A DNA stretch of 36,977 nucleotides from Ichthyobacteriaceae bacterium (GTDB lineage Bacteria; Bacteroidota; Bacteroidia; Flavobacteriales; JADGDT01): contig JADGDT010000020.1 in NCBI GenBank assembly GCA_016744755.1, forward strand, positions 1 to 36,977, given 5' to 3'. The translations under genes and the position numbers were made by a program. How positions within the stretch are numbered: the first letter of the stretch is position 1; each line of letters starts with the position of its first letter. The notes beneath the pieces are model-generated. The model searched no databases, was not told where the DNA came from, and saw only the letters and a list, made by a program, of their open reading frames with translations. Shown piece after piece: positions 26,377 through 35,250 of the stretch.

Positions 26377-28341
26377 CTAAAATTTCCAAATAGCATAAAT
26401 ATGCCAATGGTTATAATTTTTATTTGTACTAAGTACATATCTAGTACCAATACTTGGTCCAATACGAGCAAAACCAGCTGTAACATCAAACAACATAGCA
26501 CCTCTGAGGTTTGTAAATGATGAATTTACATTATCAGAATATGTTTTATTGTCGATTAATTCATATTGCCAATCTTCAAATTTTGGATCATAGTAACCTC
26601 TATAATTGTTACTATTGGTTTCTATAGAATTACTTTCCGACAAACTTACAGTTGCCTGTGCACCAACTCCAACACTAAAATAATCATTAATATTATAGTG
26701 CATAATAATTGGTATTTCCAAATCAATATTTTTATAACTATTATTGATGGAATCCACTTTAAATAAAGTAATATCTCCTTTTGGCGTTTCCTCTATTGTA
26801 GTCTCCAATTTGTCGAAACTACTAAAATTATTGTTCAGTTCGGCTTGCAAATACCATCGATATGATTTGTATGGTTGTATTGTAACTCCTATAAAATAAT
26901 TTCTAGAATTAGTTAAATCAGGATAATAATTATAACCTGCTTTTGCTCCAATAGAAATGCCTGTTGTAAATCTTGTGGTAGCGTAATTTGTAATTATGGG
27001 GTCATTCTTATCGAAAATTATAGATGTTTTACTTTTGGTTTTCTTTTTGTGAAAATCCTTGTTAAACATCAAACTATATTCAACATATCCCTTGGTAGAA
27101 TCAATATCAGAAACACCTTTTTGCTCGCTACCAGGAACGTAAATATTGTTAAATGTAAATATTATCTGGTTGTCTGTAGATATTGTGTCTAGCCTGCTAC
27201 TATTATTGGTACTATCATTCGATATTTTGCATTCGGGATACATACCCAAAATTTTCAAACTCGATTTATCATACATTTCAGGGATATCAGTCTCTAAACG
27301 TATTGTTTGTGCAGGACCTTCGCCATTATTTTGAAATCTAATTTTGTATTTCACTCTTCTAGATTTTACAAATCTATAACTCATAAAACTCCCATTAGAA
27401 GACATTTTATTTGGATCGTGAGATGTGACAATTTCCATCTCCATATCTTTCACAGTATGATTTTCGTATGTTCTATCTGGCACAAAGACTCCCCTAATTG
27501 AGATAATAGCACTTGTATCTTTAAGCATCTCGGGTGTGGTTTGCATTGTGAAAAAAATGTTACGCTCTTCGCCAGTTTGTAATTCATTAAAATTCAGAAT
27601 ACTGAAATCTTTATAATATTCTTTAGATTCTTCTAATGTTAATGGTAGATTATTTCTTTCTAAGCTGTCTTTTTTTGGTTCGAAAATATAACCAAAATCA
27701 TTATCTAGTGATGCTATTAATGTGTTCTTATCTTTAATTATATTATTAAAAGCAAATGAATAATCTTGTGGTTTTTTTTCGTTGTGATGTGTTCTTACAT
27801 CAGTAATTGTGAAATTATTTTTATTGTAATTACTTTCGTTATAAAACATGAATAGTTTACCATTTAATGGGTAATCTTTAGTGTTCTTGTAACTCATTAC
27901 TACAACTATTTCTTGATTTGGAATCGGCTCACGATTTCTTTCTAACGAAAAATCAGTATTCATTGATGCAGGTTTATTCGCTTTGTATTTTGTAGAATTT
28001 ACTGATATTTTTTTTGGACGAGTGCTAGGAGGCTTACCTGTATCATAATTGTTTGTGGCCCAAAGTCTAACTTTGTAATCGCCACTTTTATTATATATAT
28101 GATTTGGCACTTTTTGTTTACTAAATTCGCCATCTCCAAATTCCCAATAGTAAGTATAAAATGCTTTTGGAGCACCTGCAATTTGATCGAGTACAGGTGT
28201 ATCTGCATGAAACTCTACTTTATTCTCATCTAAAGTATATTTAATATTTGCAATTCGAGAAATCGAATCTAATGTTGTCTTTTCTTGACCAATTGTACTT
28301 ATAGCTATTAAATTGGCAAGGACAAATAAAAGTTTCTTCAT
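26377..28341 (-). CDS. PKD domain-containing protein with putative C-terminal outer-membrane beta-barrel
   Basis: Signal peptide; PKD motif YYWEFGDGEFSKQKVPNHIYNKSGDYKVRLWATNN; C-terminal third has alternating amphipathic strands and a terminal aromatic (HIYAIWKF). Confidence 0.8.
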   Translation of the reverse strand: MKKLLFVLANLIAISTIGQEKTTLDSISRIANIKYTLDENKVEFHADTPVLDQIAGAPKAFYTYYWEFGDGEFSKQKVPNHIYNKSGDYKVRLWATNNYDTGKPPSTRPKKISVNSTKYKANKPASMNTDFSLERNREPIPNQEIVVVMSYKNTKDYPLNGKLFMFYNESNYNKNNFTITDVRTHHNEKKPQDYSFAFNNIIKDKNTLIASLDNDFGYIFEPKKDSLERNNLPLTLEESKEYYKDFSILNFNELQTGEERNIFFTMQTTPEMLKDTSAIISIRGVFVPDRTYENHTVKDMEMEIVTSHDPNKMSSNGSFMSYRFVKSRRVKYKIRFQNNGEGPAQTIRLETDIPEMYDKSSLKILGMYPECKISNDSTNNSSRLDTISTDNQIIFTFNNIYVPGSEQKGVSDIDSTKGYVEYSLMFNKDFHKKKTKSKTSIIFDKNDPIITNYATTRFTTGISIGAKAGYNYYPDLTNSRNYFIGVTIQPYKSYRWYLQAELNNNFSSFDKLETTIEETPKGDITLFKVDSINNSYKNIDLEIPIIMHYNINDYFSVGVGAQATVSLSESNSIETNSNNYRGYYDPKFEDWQYELIDNKTYSDNVNSSFTNLRGAMLFDVTAGFARIGPSIGTRYVLSTNKNYNHWHIYAIWKF

Positions 28342-28365
28342 TTTGCAATATTTTGGTTTTCACAA

Positions 28366-28373
28366 ATATAGAA
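28366..28373 (-). promoter_or_regulatory. Candidate -7 element TATATTTG for the PKD-CHAT transcription unit
   Basis: Reverse complement reads CTTCTTTTTTCTATATTTGTG between the terminator and the PKD start codon; TATATTTG fits TAnnTTTG; coordinates approximate. Confidence 0.45.
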
Positions 28374-28406
28374 AAAAGAAGCGATGATTGTTCAACATCG
28401 CTTCTT
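28372..28406 (-). terminator. Rho-independent terminator on the minus strand, downstream of the lipoprotein gene
   Basis: Minus strand GAAGCGATG-ttgaacaat-CATCGCTTC-TTTTTTC. Confidence 0.85.
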
Positions 28407-28466
28407 GTGGTTTGGCTGAGATAATTTATTGTTGTTTTGGTATTACTGATAAAATGATTAGGTAAA

Positions 28467-28494
28467 GAAGCCGGTGGTTGTAGTTCACCGACTT
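28467..28494. other. Second imperfect hairpin in the lipoprotein 3' region
   Basis: GAAGcCGGTG-gttgtagtt-CACCGaCTTC, stem with one mismatch. Confidence 0.45.
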
Positions 28495-28584
28495 CATTTG
28501 TAGTTAATTAACTGTAAATTTAGGTTTGCCTTAGGTAAGAATATTGGCATTGTGATTATTAATTAACTTGTTACTAGACTTGTA

Positions 28585-29559
28585 TTATGGCAAATTATTG
28601 ATTGCGTCTACCAAATCAGACTCTGTACCAACTTGTGTATCACTCAATGTAAATTCAATTATACCATTTTCAACTATTGTTACGGCTTTTATAGCATATC
28701 TCCAGTTTTCACCTTCGGCTGTTGCAAACACTACATTACATTCTAATCCTATTGGTATTTGTCCGTAATGTTCTGAAAATAAATCATTAGAATAAGTATC
28801 AAGGTTTGCTAATGCATTGGGTTGATCGTCATAAACTAAATATACAGCACTATTTAAATTGTCATAACCTTCTGGAGCATCAACAAGAATTGTTGTTTTT
28901 GGACGTGGATCACTGTAAAATTTATCAACATTTGTCCATCCAAAATCTCCAAAGTATGCATTATACATATCAGCTCCTTCGCCATCCTTTTTTACAAGCT
29001 CTCCTTCTTCTTCTCTTTCCCATACAACATTACCATCTTCATCTTCTAGTCCAGTCCATAGTTGCATGTCGAAATCCATACCTCCAGTTTGGTTAGTTGG
29101 AATTTGTACATTTATAAAGCAATCTGTATCTAGTTTATTACCTTCTGAGTCTATTACTTCAAGATTAAACTCTCCTCCTGAAATTAGTAACACTTTTTTA
29201 TCGCCTTGTTTTGCCATTGTAGGCTTGTTGGTTGCGAGCATGTTGCCTCTGTCAAACATTGCAACTTTTTTCAGAGTAATATTACCGTATTCTGTTCGTC
29301 CAGGATTTTTGCGATCGACTAAACAATTAGCATCAAAAGATATTATCATTCCGTCTTTTGCTGTAAAACTTACTGCACCATCTTTTTGAGTGAAATTGAA
29401 TTCTTCTGTACGATCTTCAATTGCTTTTTGAGCTAGAGCATTAAACTCTTCGGAAGTTGGTGGTTTGGCAGGATCAATGTTCCCTTCCTTGGTTTTACAA
29501 CTTGTAAACGCTAGAGCCGATAATGCTATTATCGCTAATGATTTTTTTAAATTTTTCAT
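28585..29559 (-). CDS. Hypothetical lipoprotein
   Basis: Signal peptide plus lipobox ALAFTSC; 324 aa; domain-like segment FTAKDGMIISFDANCLVDRKN...ITLKKVAMFDRGNMLATNKPTMAKQGDKKVLLISGGEFNLEVIDSEGNKL resembles Bacteroidota surface/lipoproteins of unknown function. Confidence 0.7.
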   Translation of the reverse strand: MKNLKKSLAIIALSALAFTSCKTKEGNIDPAKPPTSEEFNALAQKAIEDRTEEFNFTQKDGAVSFTAKDGMIISFDANCLVDRKNPGRTEYGNITLKKVAMFDRGNMLATNKPTMAKQGDKKVLLISGGEFNLEVIDSEGNKLDTDCFINVQIPTNQTGGMDFDMQLWTGLEDEDGNVVWEREEEGELVKKDGEGADMYNAYFGDFGWTNVDKFYSDPRPKTTILVDAPEGYDNLNSAVYLVYDDQPNALANLDTYSNDLFSEHYGQIPIGLECNVVFATAEGENWRYAIKAVTIVENGIIEFTLSDTQVGTESDLVDAINNLP

Positions 29560-29942
29560 CTTATTAATTTTTAAGTTAGAAGGAAGCCTCTATTGTTTGT
29601 GCTTCCAGTTTATTTCGTTTTTATATCTCTATATCAACTTCGATGAAAAATTGTTACCCATAATTATATGTTATTTTCAATAAAAATTATAAAACCCTGA
29701 TTTTAAAGGAGTTTTCAGATTAAAATTATTTTTATTTGAAGTAGTTTACTCTCTTAATCTTTGAAAAGATATGTAATTCACTAGAGATACTATCAGATTG
29801 AAATTCATTTGGTATAGTTATAAATGTTCAATTTCTGAATATTTTTTAATTGATAGTATCTACAGTTATTATAATAGGTAGGTGTCATTCTATTTATAAT
29901 CAAGATCATAATTATGTTTTTGAATCATTTTTTATAATTTAG

Positions 29943-30536
29943 ATGCAAATCTATAATTGCATGAATAAGGATAAACAACACGAAGATCAAAAATATATTA
30001 CAGGATTATTGGAAAACAACTCATTTGTAATTAAAAGCATCTACGATAAGTTTGCGCCAAAAGTTATTAACTATATAAGGAATAATAGTGGGGACTACGA
30101 CCGTGCTCAGGATGTAATCCAAGAATCGTTGATTACTATTTTTAATCAGGCTAGTCAGCAAAACCTCAAACTAACTTGTCCGTTTGATGCATATTTTTTC
30201 TTGGTATGTAAACGAAAGTGGTTGAACGAGATAAAAAAAACTTCTAATAAAGAGGTAACAATTTCCGATAACGATGTATCTATTAATGAAGAACAGATGG
30301 CAATTGAAACTCTTATTTTTGAAGATAAACAATCTTTATTCAACACAATGTTTCAAAAGTTAAGTGATACTTGCAAAAACCTATTGAAAAAGACATTCGA
30401 AATAAAATCAATGGAAAAAGTAGCTGAATCACTTGATGTAACTTATGCTTATGCACGCAAGAAGAAATCGTTATGCGTTAAACAATTAACACAATTTGTA
30501 AGAGAATCATCAATTTACAAACAACTAATGTCCTAA
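29943..30536 (+). CDS. ECF-type RNA polymerase sigma-70 factor (probable start at internal Met, about 29961)
   Basis: DRAQDVIQESLITIFNQA (region 2-like) and SDTCKNLLKKTFEIKSMEKVAESLDVTYAYARKKKSLCVKQL (region 4 HTH). Confidence 0.88.
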   Translation: MQIYNCMNKDKQHEDQKYITGLLENNSFVIKSIYDKFAPKVINYIRNNSGDYDRAQDVIQESLITIFNQASQQNLKLTCPFDAYFFLVCKRKWLNEIKKTSNKEVTISDNDVSINEEQMAIETLIFEDKQSLFNTMFQKLSDTCKNLLKKTFEIKSMEKVAESLDVTYAYARKKKSLCVKQLTQFVRESSIYKQLMS

Positions 30537-30543
30537 ATATAAA

Positions 30544-31275
30544 ATGGAAGAGCAAAATATAATATTCGATAATTATCTTATGGGGAAAATGTCTGCTGAT
30601 GAAATTGCGGATTTCGAAAAAGAGCTTACGGTAGATGATGATTCCTTAAAAAAAGACTTTGAAATATACCGTGACCTACAAATGTATTTGAAGCATGAAA
30701 TAGGTAATAAAGAGCAAAATGAAGTTTTCAAAGAGAATATTTCAAATATTTCGGAGAAGTACTTTAGCGATAAAAAAGAGAATGTACGAAAACTTAATAG
30801 TTGGCATTTCTTGGCAATAGCTTCAAGTATAATTGTTGCGTTCGGATTATTTTTATTTACGAATCCTTCAAAACCAAGTTATTCAGAATATGCAATCCAC
30901 GACAACATAAGCCTTACAGTACGTGGAGATAATCATGAACAATTACAAAAAGCAGAGGCTGAATTTAATAATGGAAGTTACGAAAAGGCAAACTACTTAT
31001 TTAGTAAAATTCTACAATCAGATTCAGTTAATACCGAAATAATATTATACAAGGCTATTTCTGAAATAGAATTAGGAATTTATACTGATGCTGAAAATTC
31101 ACTAACAGAAATTTCTAAAGGTAAATCGGCATATACCGATCAAGCAAAATGGTACTTGGCACTAAGTAAATTGAAACAAGAAAAGTATGATGAATGTTTA
31201 CAAGTACTTAATACTATTTCTGAAGGTTTTGAAAAACAAAAAGAACTTGAAGATATTATTGATAGGCTGGAATAA
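30544..31275 (+). CDS. Single-pass membrane protein with anti-sigma-like cytoplasmic N-terminus and periplasmic TPR domain
   Basis: Starts 8 bp after the sigma factor stop; N-terminus MEEQNIIFDNYLMGKMSADEIADFEKELTVDDDSLKKDFEIYRDLQ resembles the N-termini of Bacteroidota anti-sigma/TPR proteins; TM WHFLAIASSIIVAFGLFLF; TPR-like repeats after the TM. Confidence 0.75.
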   Translation: MEEQNIIFDNYLMGKMSADEIADFEKELTVDDDSLKKDFEIYRDLQMYLKHEIGNKEQNEVFKENISNISEKYFSDKKENVRKLNSWHFLAIASSIIVAFGLFLFTNPSKPSYSEYAIHDNISLTVRGDNHEQLQKAEAEFNNGSYEKANYLFSKILQSDSVNTEIILYKAISEIELGIYTDAENSLTEISKGKSAYTDQAKWYLALSKLKQEKYDECLQVLNTISEGFEKQKELEDIIDRLE

Positions 31276-31346
31276 TTTAGGATATTCAGTGTTTAAATCA
31301 ATTTGTAGAATTCATCTATGTAGTTTAGCAGAATAATTTAAAGCTT

Positions 31347-31380
31347 TAACCTTCACAATTTATCTTGCGAAGGTTTTTTT
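31347..31380 (+). terminator. Rho-independent terminator of the sigma factor operon
   Basis: AACCTTC-acaatttatcttgc-GAAGGTTTTTTT. Confidence 0.85.
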
Positions 31381-31469
31381 AGGACTATACAGTAGTAATA
31401 ATACCTTGTTGCAATTTTATTGACTATTAGTAAAATCAATAATCAATAAAATGGTTTTATATTTGTCCT

Positions 31470-31619
31470 ATGAAAAAAGCAATATTTAAATCTTTGGCAA
31501 AAGTAAATAAGTTAATGCTTCCTAGTTTTTCCAGAAGGCAACTTGATATGTCAACAGCTAGTAAGCTACAAATGGCCATTATCGGATGGCGATACTACGT
31601 TACCAAGAATAGCTTGTAA
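31470..31619 (+). CDS. 49-aa small basic protein (family sometimes annotated as SsrA-binding protein in Bacteroidota)
   Basis: Own translation: MKKAIFKSLAKVNKLMLPSFSRRQLDMSTASKLQMAIIGWRYYVTKNSL*; TATATTTG promoter-like element at 31458-31465; absent from the supplied ORF track, probably due to a length cutoff. Confidence 0.75.
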   Translation: MKKAIFKSLAKVNKLMLPSFSRRQLDMSTASKLQMAIIGWRYYVTKNSL

Positions 31620-31725
31620 TTACCGTGATCGTTATGTTGAGTGGAATTTCCAGAGTGAAATGATGGAGATGTAATTGAAACATCTATAGTAACAGTGATC
31701 ACATTAATATTTATTATTTTCACAA

Positions 31726-31923
31726 ATGGACGGAAGAAATAGAAATAATATTGAAGTTGGAGTTTGGGTTGAGGTTGTACAGAAAAACCATCAACGTACA
31801 GGTGAACTTACCGAAGGATGTGTTAGGAGGATTTTAACAAATGCAAAATTTCATCCTCATGGAATTAAAGTGATGTTAGATTCAGGAGAAGTTGGTAGAG
31901 TAAAAAATATTTTGGAAGAGTAA
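31726..31923 (+). CDS. YwbE family protein
   Basis: MDGRNRNNIEVGVWVEVVQKNHQRTGELTEGCVRRILTNAKFHPHGIKVMLDSGEVGRVKNI typical of YwbE. Confidence 0.92.
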   Translation: MDGRNRNNIEVGVWVEVVQKNHQRTGELTEGCVRRILTNAKFHPHGIKVMLDSGEVGRVKNILEE

Positions 31924-32069
31924 AAGTACTTGCATCAATCTGGGTTTTGAGAATCGATTGATGATTAAAAAATAATACCAATTATATTTCAGGAGCTTCC
32001 TTGTAGTTATAAAAGTTGAAACACATACCAGCAGTGTTATGTATTCTTGTTATATCAGCACTACAATCA

Positions 32070-32105
32070 CAAAAAAAAGAGCTACTCAATTAAGAATAAC
32101 TCTTT
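32070..32105 (-). terminator. Rho-independent terminator for the POT transporter
   Basis: Minus strand AAAGAGTTATTC-ttaatt-GAGTAGCTCTTTTTTTT, 12-bp stem with two mismatches and a U-tract. Confidence 0.75.
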
Positions 32106-32169
32106 GTAAAAACTGTCATATCCTAACTAGTCTTGTGATAAGAATAGAGAAGATGTGAATATATAAGTT

Positions 32170-33675
32170 CTAATGAATACCTTTCATCATCTTTTTAATA
32201 ACTGGAGTTAAAGCAATTGCTATTGCTCCTGCAATTAGTGCTTCAAATGCTATAAACTGGAACATCTCTGCTCCTTGTCCAAATCCCATACTGGCAGCTA
32301 TATGCTCCATTGCTGCAGCTAAATAGTTACCTACTGCAATTGATCCCATCCATATACCCATCATTATTGATACAATTTTTGGAGGCGATAATTTTGTAAT
32401 CATCGATAAACCAATAGGGGAAATCATAAGTTCGCCAAGTGTGTGTAGTAAATAAACAGATACTAACCAAAGTGGGCTAACTAATCCGCCAACAGCAGCA
32501 CTTGCAGCAGCAGACATTACGAAGAAACCAAGAGCTAACATGATAAGTGCAAATCCAAACTTAAGAGGTGTAGGAGGATTTTTGCCCATTTGTGTAAGCT
32601 TACCCCAAAGCACATCAAATATTGGTGCTATAGCAAAAATAGCTATGGCATTAATAGACTGAAACCACGATGCTGGAATTTCTCTACCCATTACCATTCT
32701 ATCTGTGGCATCTGCCGCAAATAGGTTAAATGTACTACCTGCTTGCTCAAATCCCGACCAGAATACTATGTTAAATATTGCGAGTATAAAAATAACAGAA
32801 ACTCTACTCCACTCAGTTTTTCCTTCTGTACCGTTATAAATAGTGTAACCTATCCCTGCTGCTGCAGCTATCCCGATAATGTATATTATATAATCAAGTG
32901 CAGTTTCGGAAATAACATCTATTAAGTAAACTACCCCAAAAGATAAGGCAACAGAAACTATAGTATAAATAATAATATCAGTCCAATCTTTACCTCCTAA
33001 TCCAGTACATGCTGTATCACATTTTGGTGGCAAACCAACTTTCTCTAATGATTTCTGATTAAAGAAAAACCAAAGTGCCCCTACTACCATACCTAGCCCT
33101 GCTGTTGCAAAACCATATTGCCATCCGTAAACTTCTCCTAAGAAACCTGCTGTAAGAGGCGCAATAAATGCACCTAAGTTTATACCCATATAAAAAATGG
33201 TAAATCCACCGTCTTTACGAGGATCATCCGCTTCGTACAATCCGCCCACAATTGTAGAGATATTTGGTTTAAAAAAACCATTACCTACAATAAGAAGTGC
33301 AAGACCCGAATAAAGCATAAATTGCCTGTAAGGATCGCCTCCAATCATATTAACATCTCCAGCAATAACACTGTATGCCATTACAAATTGACCTAATGCC
33401 ATAACAAAAGCACCTATGTATATGGCTTTTCTTTGACCCAAAATAGCATCCGCCAAATAACCACCGAAAATTGGTGTAACGTAAACTAATCCTGTAAATA
33501 CTCCATAAATAGCAAATGCCTCTGCACGAGTCATTCCAAATCCATTATTTATTAATTCGGCAACTAAAAACAGTGTTAAAAGAGCTCTCATTCCGTAGTA
33601 AGAAAACCTTTCCCACATCTCTGTAAAAAACAGAGTATAGAGGCCTCTTGGATGCCCAGCGTTACTTTGTGTCAT
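32170..33675 (-). CDS. POT (proton-dependent oligopeptide transporter) family MFS protein
   Basis: HPRGLYTLFFTEMWERFSYYGMRALLTLFLV, GGYLADAILGQRKAIYIGA, FFKPNISTIVGGLYEADDPRKDGGFTIFYMGINLGAF, YLLHTLGELMISPIGLSMITKLSP. Confidence 0.95.
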   Translation of the reverse strand: MTQSNAGHPRGLYTLFFTEMWERFSYYGMRALLTLFLVAELINNGFGMTRAEAFAIYGVFTGLVYVTPIFGGYLADAILGQRKAIYIGAFVMALGQFVMAYSVIAGDVNMIGGDPYRQFMLYSGLALLIVGNGFFKPNISTIVGGLYEADDPRKDGGFTIFYMGINLGAFIAPLTAGFLGEVYGWQYGFATAGLGMVVGALWFFFNQKSLEKVGLPPKCDTACTGLGGKDWTDIIIYTIVSVALSFGVVYLIDVISETALDYIIYIIGIAAAAGIGYTIYNGTEGKTEWSRVSVIFILAIFNIVFWSGFEQAGSTFNLFAADATDRMVMGREIPASWFQSINAIAIFAIAPIFDVLWGKLTQMGKNPPTPLKFGFALIMLALGFFVMSAAASAAVGGLVSPLWLVSVYLLHTLGELMISPIGLSMITKLSPPKIVSIMMGIWMGSIAVGNYLAAAMEHIAASMGFGQGAEMFQFIAFEALIAGAIAIALTPVIKKMMKGIH

Positions 33676-33771
33676 TTTAAATTTATTTTTGGTTATTATA
33701 ATTCGTTAATTTAACGAGCCGAAAGTAATGAAAATATTTTGTTTGAGGTCTTAATAAATTGCAAACATCTT

Positions 33772-35247
33772 CTAAATCGTAACTTTTTCTATTCTTTTTA
33801 TACCCTTCTTGTTTAAGAAAATTCTATATCGCTTGATATGTCTTTCTTTTTTGTACTTAAACACTAAAATTATATTAAAATGATAGACTTTTTCTCCTTT
33901 AATTTTTACAACCTCTTTTTTCTTTTCATCCCATGCATAAAAGGGTAAGTAAGGTGTACTCATTTTCTCTGTAAATCTAGAAGTGTTTATTCTTACAATA
34001 TCTTTTATTCCACTGATATCGTACTCTTTAAACACCTTCTTAAATCTTTTGTTGTAAACAGTAACTCGTTTCTGATAACGCATTACATTTTCTCCCCTCC
34101 AGTCGTTTTCTATATCTGTTAAATGCTCTCTTTTTCTTGTTTTTTTAACTTCCGAAGGTATATTATCATCTGCTACAAAACTGAAACTCTCTCTACAAAT
34201 GCCTATTCCTTGATCTCCAGAAATAATTTTGGTTTTATTATCGAAAAAATATTTTGCTTGTATTTTGTTGTTTATTTTACTCCTCACCAATTCTTTAATC
34301 CTATCTTTTGCCATGTAACTAATTACAAGTGCAGTGAAAAACGACAGTGTGAAATTTCCATAATATTGTTGAGAAAAAAATGCAACGCTAGTAGCCAATA
34401 TCATTGCCAACCCAGCGGCCAAAGAGAAGATTATTTGCTCTACCATTACTCCTTCTTTCTCGGTACGAGTGTTTAAAAAAAGTCTGTCTTCGGCAAACTT
34501 CCTCAATATACCTCTTCGGTAAACTACATCTTCGTTAGTCTTATTATTGTTTGTTTTTAATGTAGATATTCCTTTTTTCTTTTGATACTCTAATTCATTT
34601 TCTAAGTAGTTTTGTGCTATCGCAAGTTCATTTAGGAACACTTCATCTTTTCGCTTCGATAATTTTTTTATCAATATCAAAAATTGTTTTTCTATTGAAT
34701 ATGATAGGAACTCATTGCCAAATAAGTAAACATTTTTCTCTCGTTCTTGAACAATATTACCTTTTAATTTTTTTGATAAAGATCTATAATTTTTAACTAT
34801 ATCATCAATAGAGTCAAACAACTCATTTAAAAGAATTTTCTTTTCGGAATCTATCTTTTTCGAGCTTATTCTTCTTATGTGTTTACTAAGTGAACTACGA
34901 AATATGCTAACAAACATTTTTATGTGGTAGCGATATTGTTTAGCATTCTCGTTGCTAGGTATGGTCAAATACGTTTTTACACTTTTTTGAAGTTTTGAGA
35001 ATGCAGAATCATCATCGTGCATTATCTCTTTAAGTTCGTAAACAGGTGTTATAAAGCGAATATTTGTTTTTATATCTTGAAAAAAATCAGATTTATAATA
35101 TGTAGATTTATTTATGTCTAGAGATCGTGGTGTAAAAATATAGGTATCAATATCGTAGGTACTAGACTTGCTTTCGCCATTGTATAAATAACCAAGATCT
35201 ATCTCAAATGATTCGCCACCGTGTATTTTTATTTTTTCTTTTATCAT
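33772..35247 (-). CDS. Conserved hypothetical protein, 491 aa, with one or two central TM segments
   Basis: Long ORF; hydrophobic segments IIFSLAAGLAMILATSVAFF and GNFTLSFFTALVISYMA; flanking soluble regions rich in Lys/Arg; no family recognised. Confidence 0.8.
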   Translation of the reverse strand: MIKEKIKIHGGESFEIDLGYLYNGESKSSTYDIDTYIFTPRSLDINKSTYYKSDFFQDIKTNIRFITPVYELKEIMHDDDSAFSKLQKSVKTYLTIPSNENAKQYRYHIKMFVSIFRSSLSKHIRRISSKKIDSEKKILLNELFDSIDDIVKNYRSLSKKLKGNIVQEREKNVYLFGNEFLSYSIEKQFLILIKKLSKRKDEVFLNELAIAQNYLENELEYQKKKGISTLKTNNNKTNEDVVYRRGILRKFAEDRLFLNTRTEKEGVMVEQIIFSLAAGLAMILATSVAFFSQQYYGNFTLSFFTALVISYMAKDRIKELVRSKINNKIQAKYFFDNKTKIISGDQGIGICRESFSFVADDNIPSEVKKTRKREHLTDIENDWRGENVMRYQKRVTVYNKRFKKVFKEYDISGIKDIVRINTSRFTEKMSTPYLPFYAWDEKKKEVVKIKGEKVYHFNIILVFKYKKERHIKRYRIFLNKKGIKRIEKVTI

Positions 35248-35250
35248 TAA

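Noticed and set aside
31620-31725. Possible additional short ORF RDRYVEWNFQSEMMEM after the 49-aa gene
   Set aside because: Too short, different frame, no start or promoter evidence.
31933-31963. CATCAATC...GATTGATG inverted repeat after YwbE as a terminator
   Set aside because: Stem of 8 bp with a 15-nt loop and weak T-tract; not convincing.
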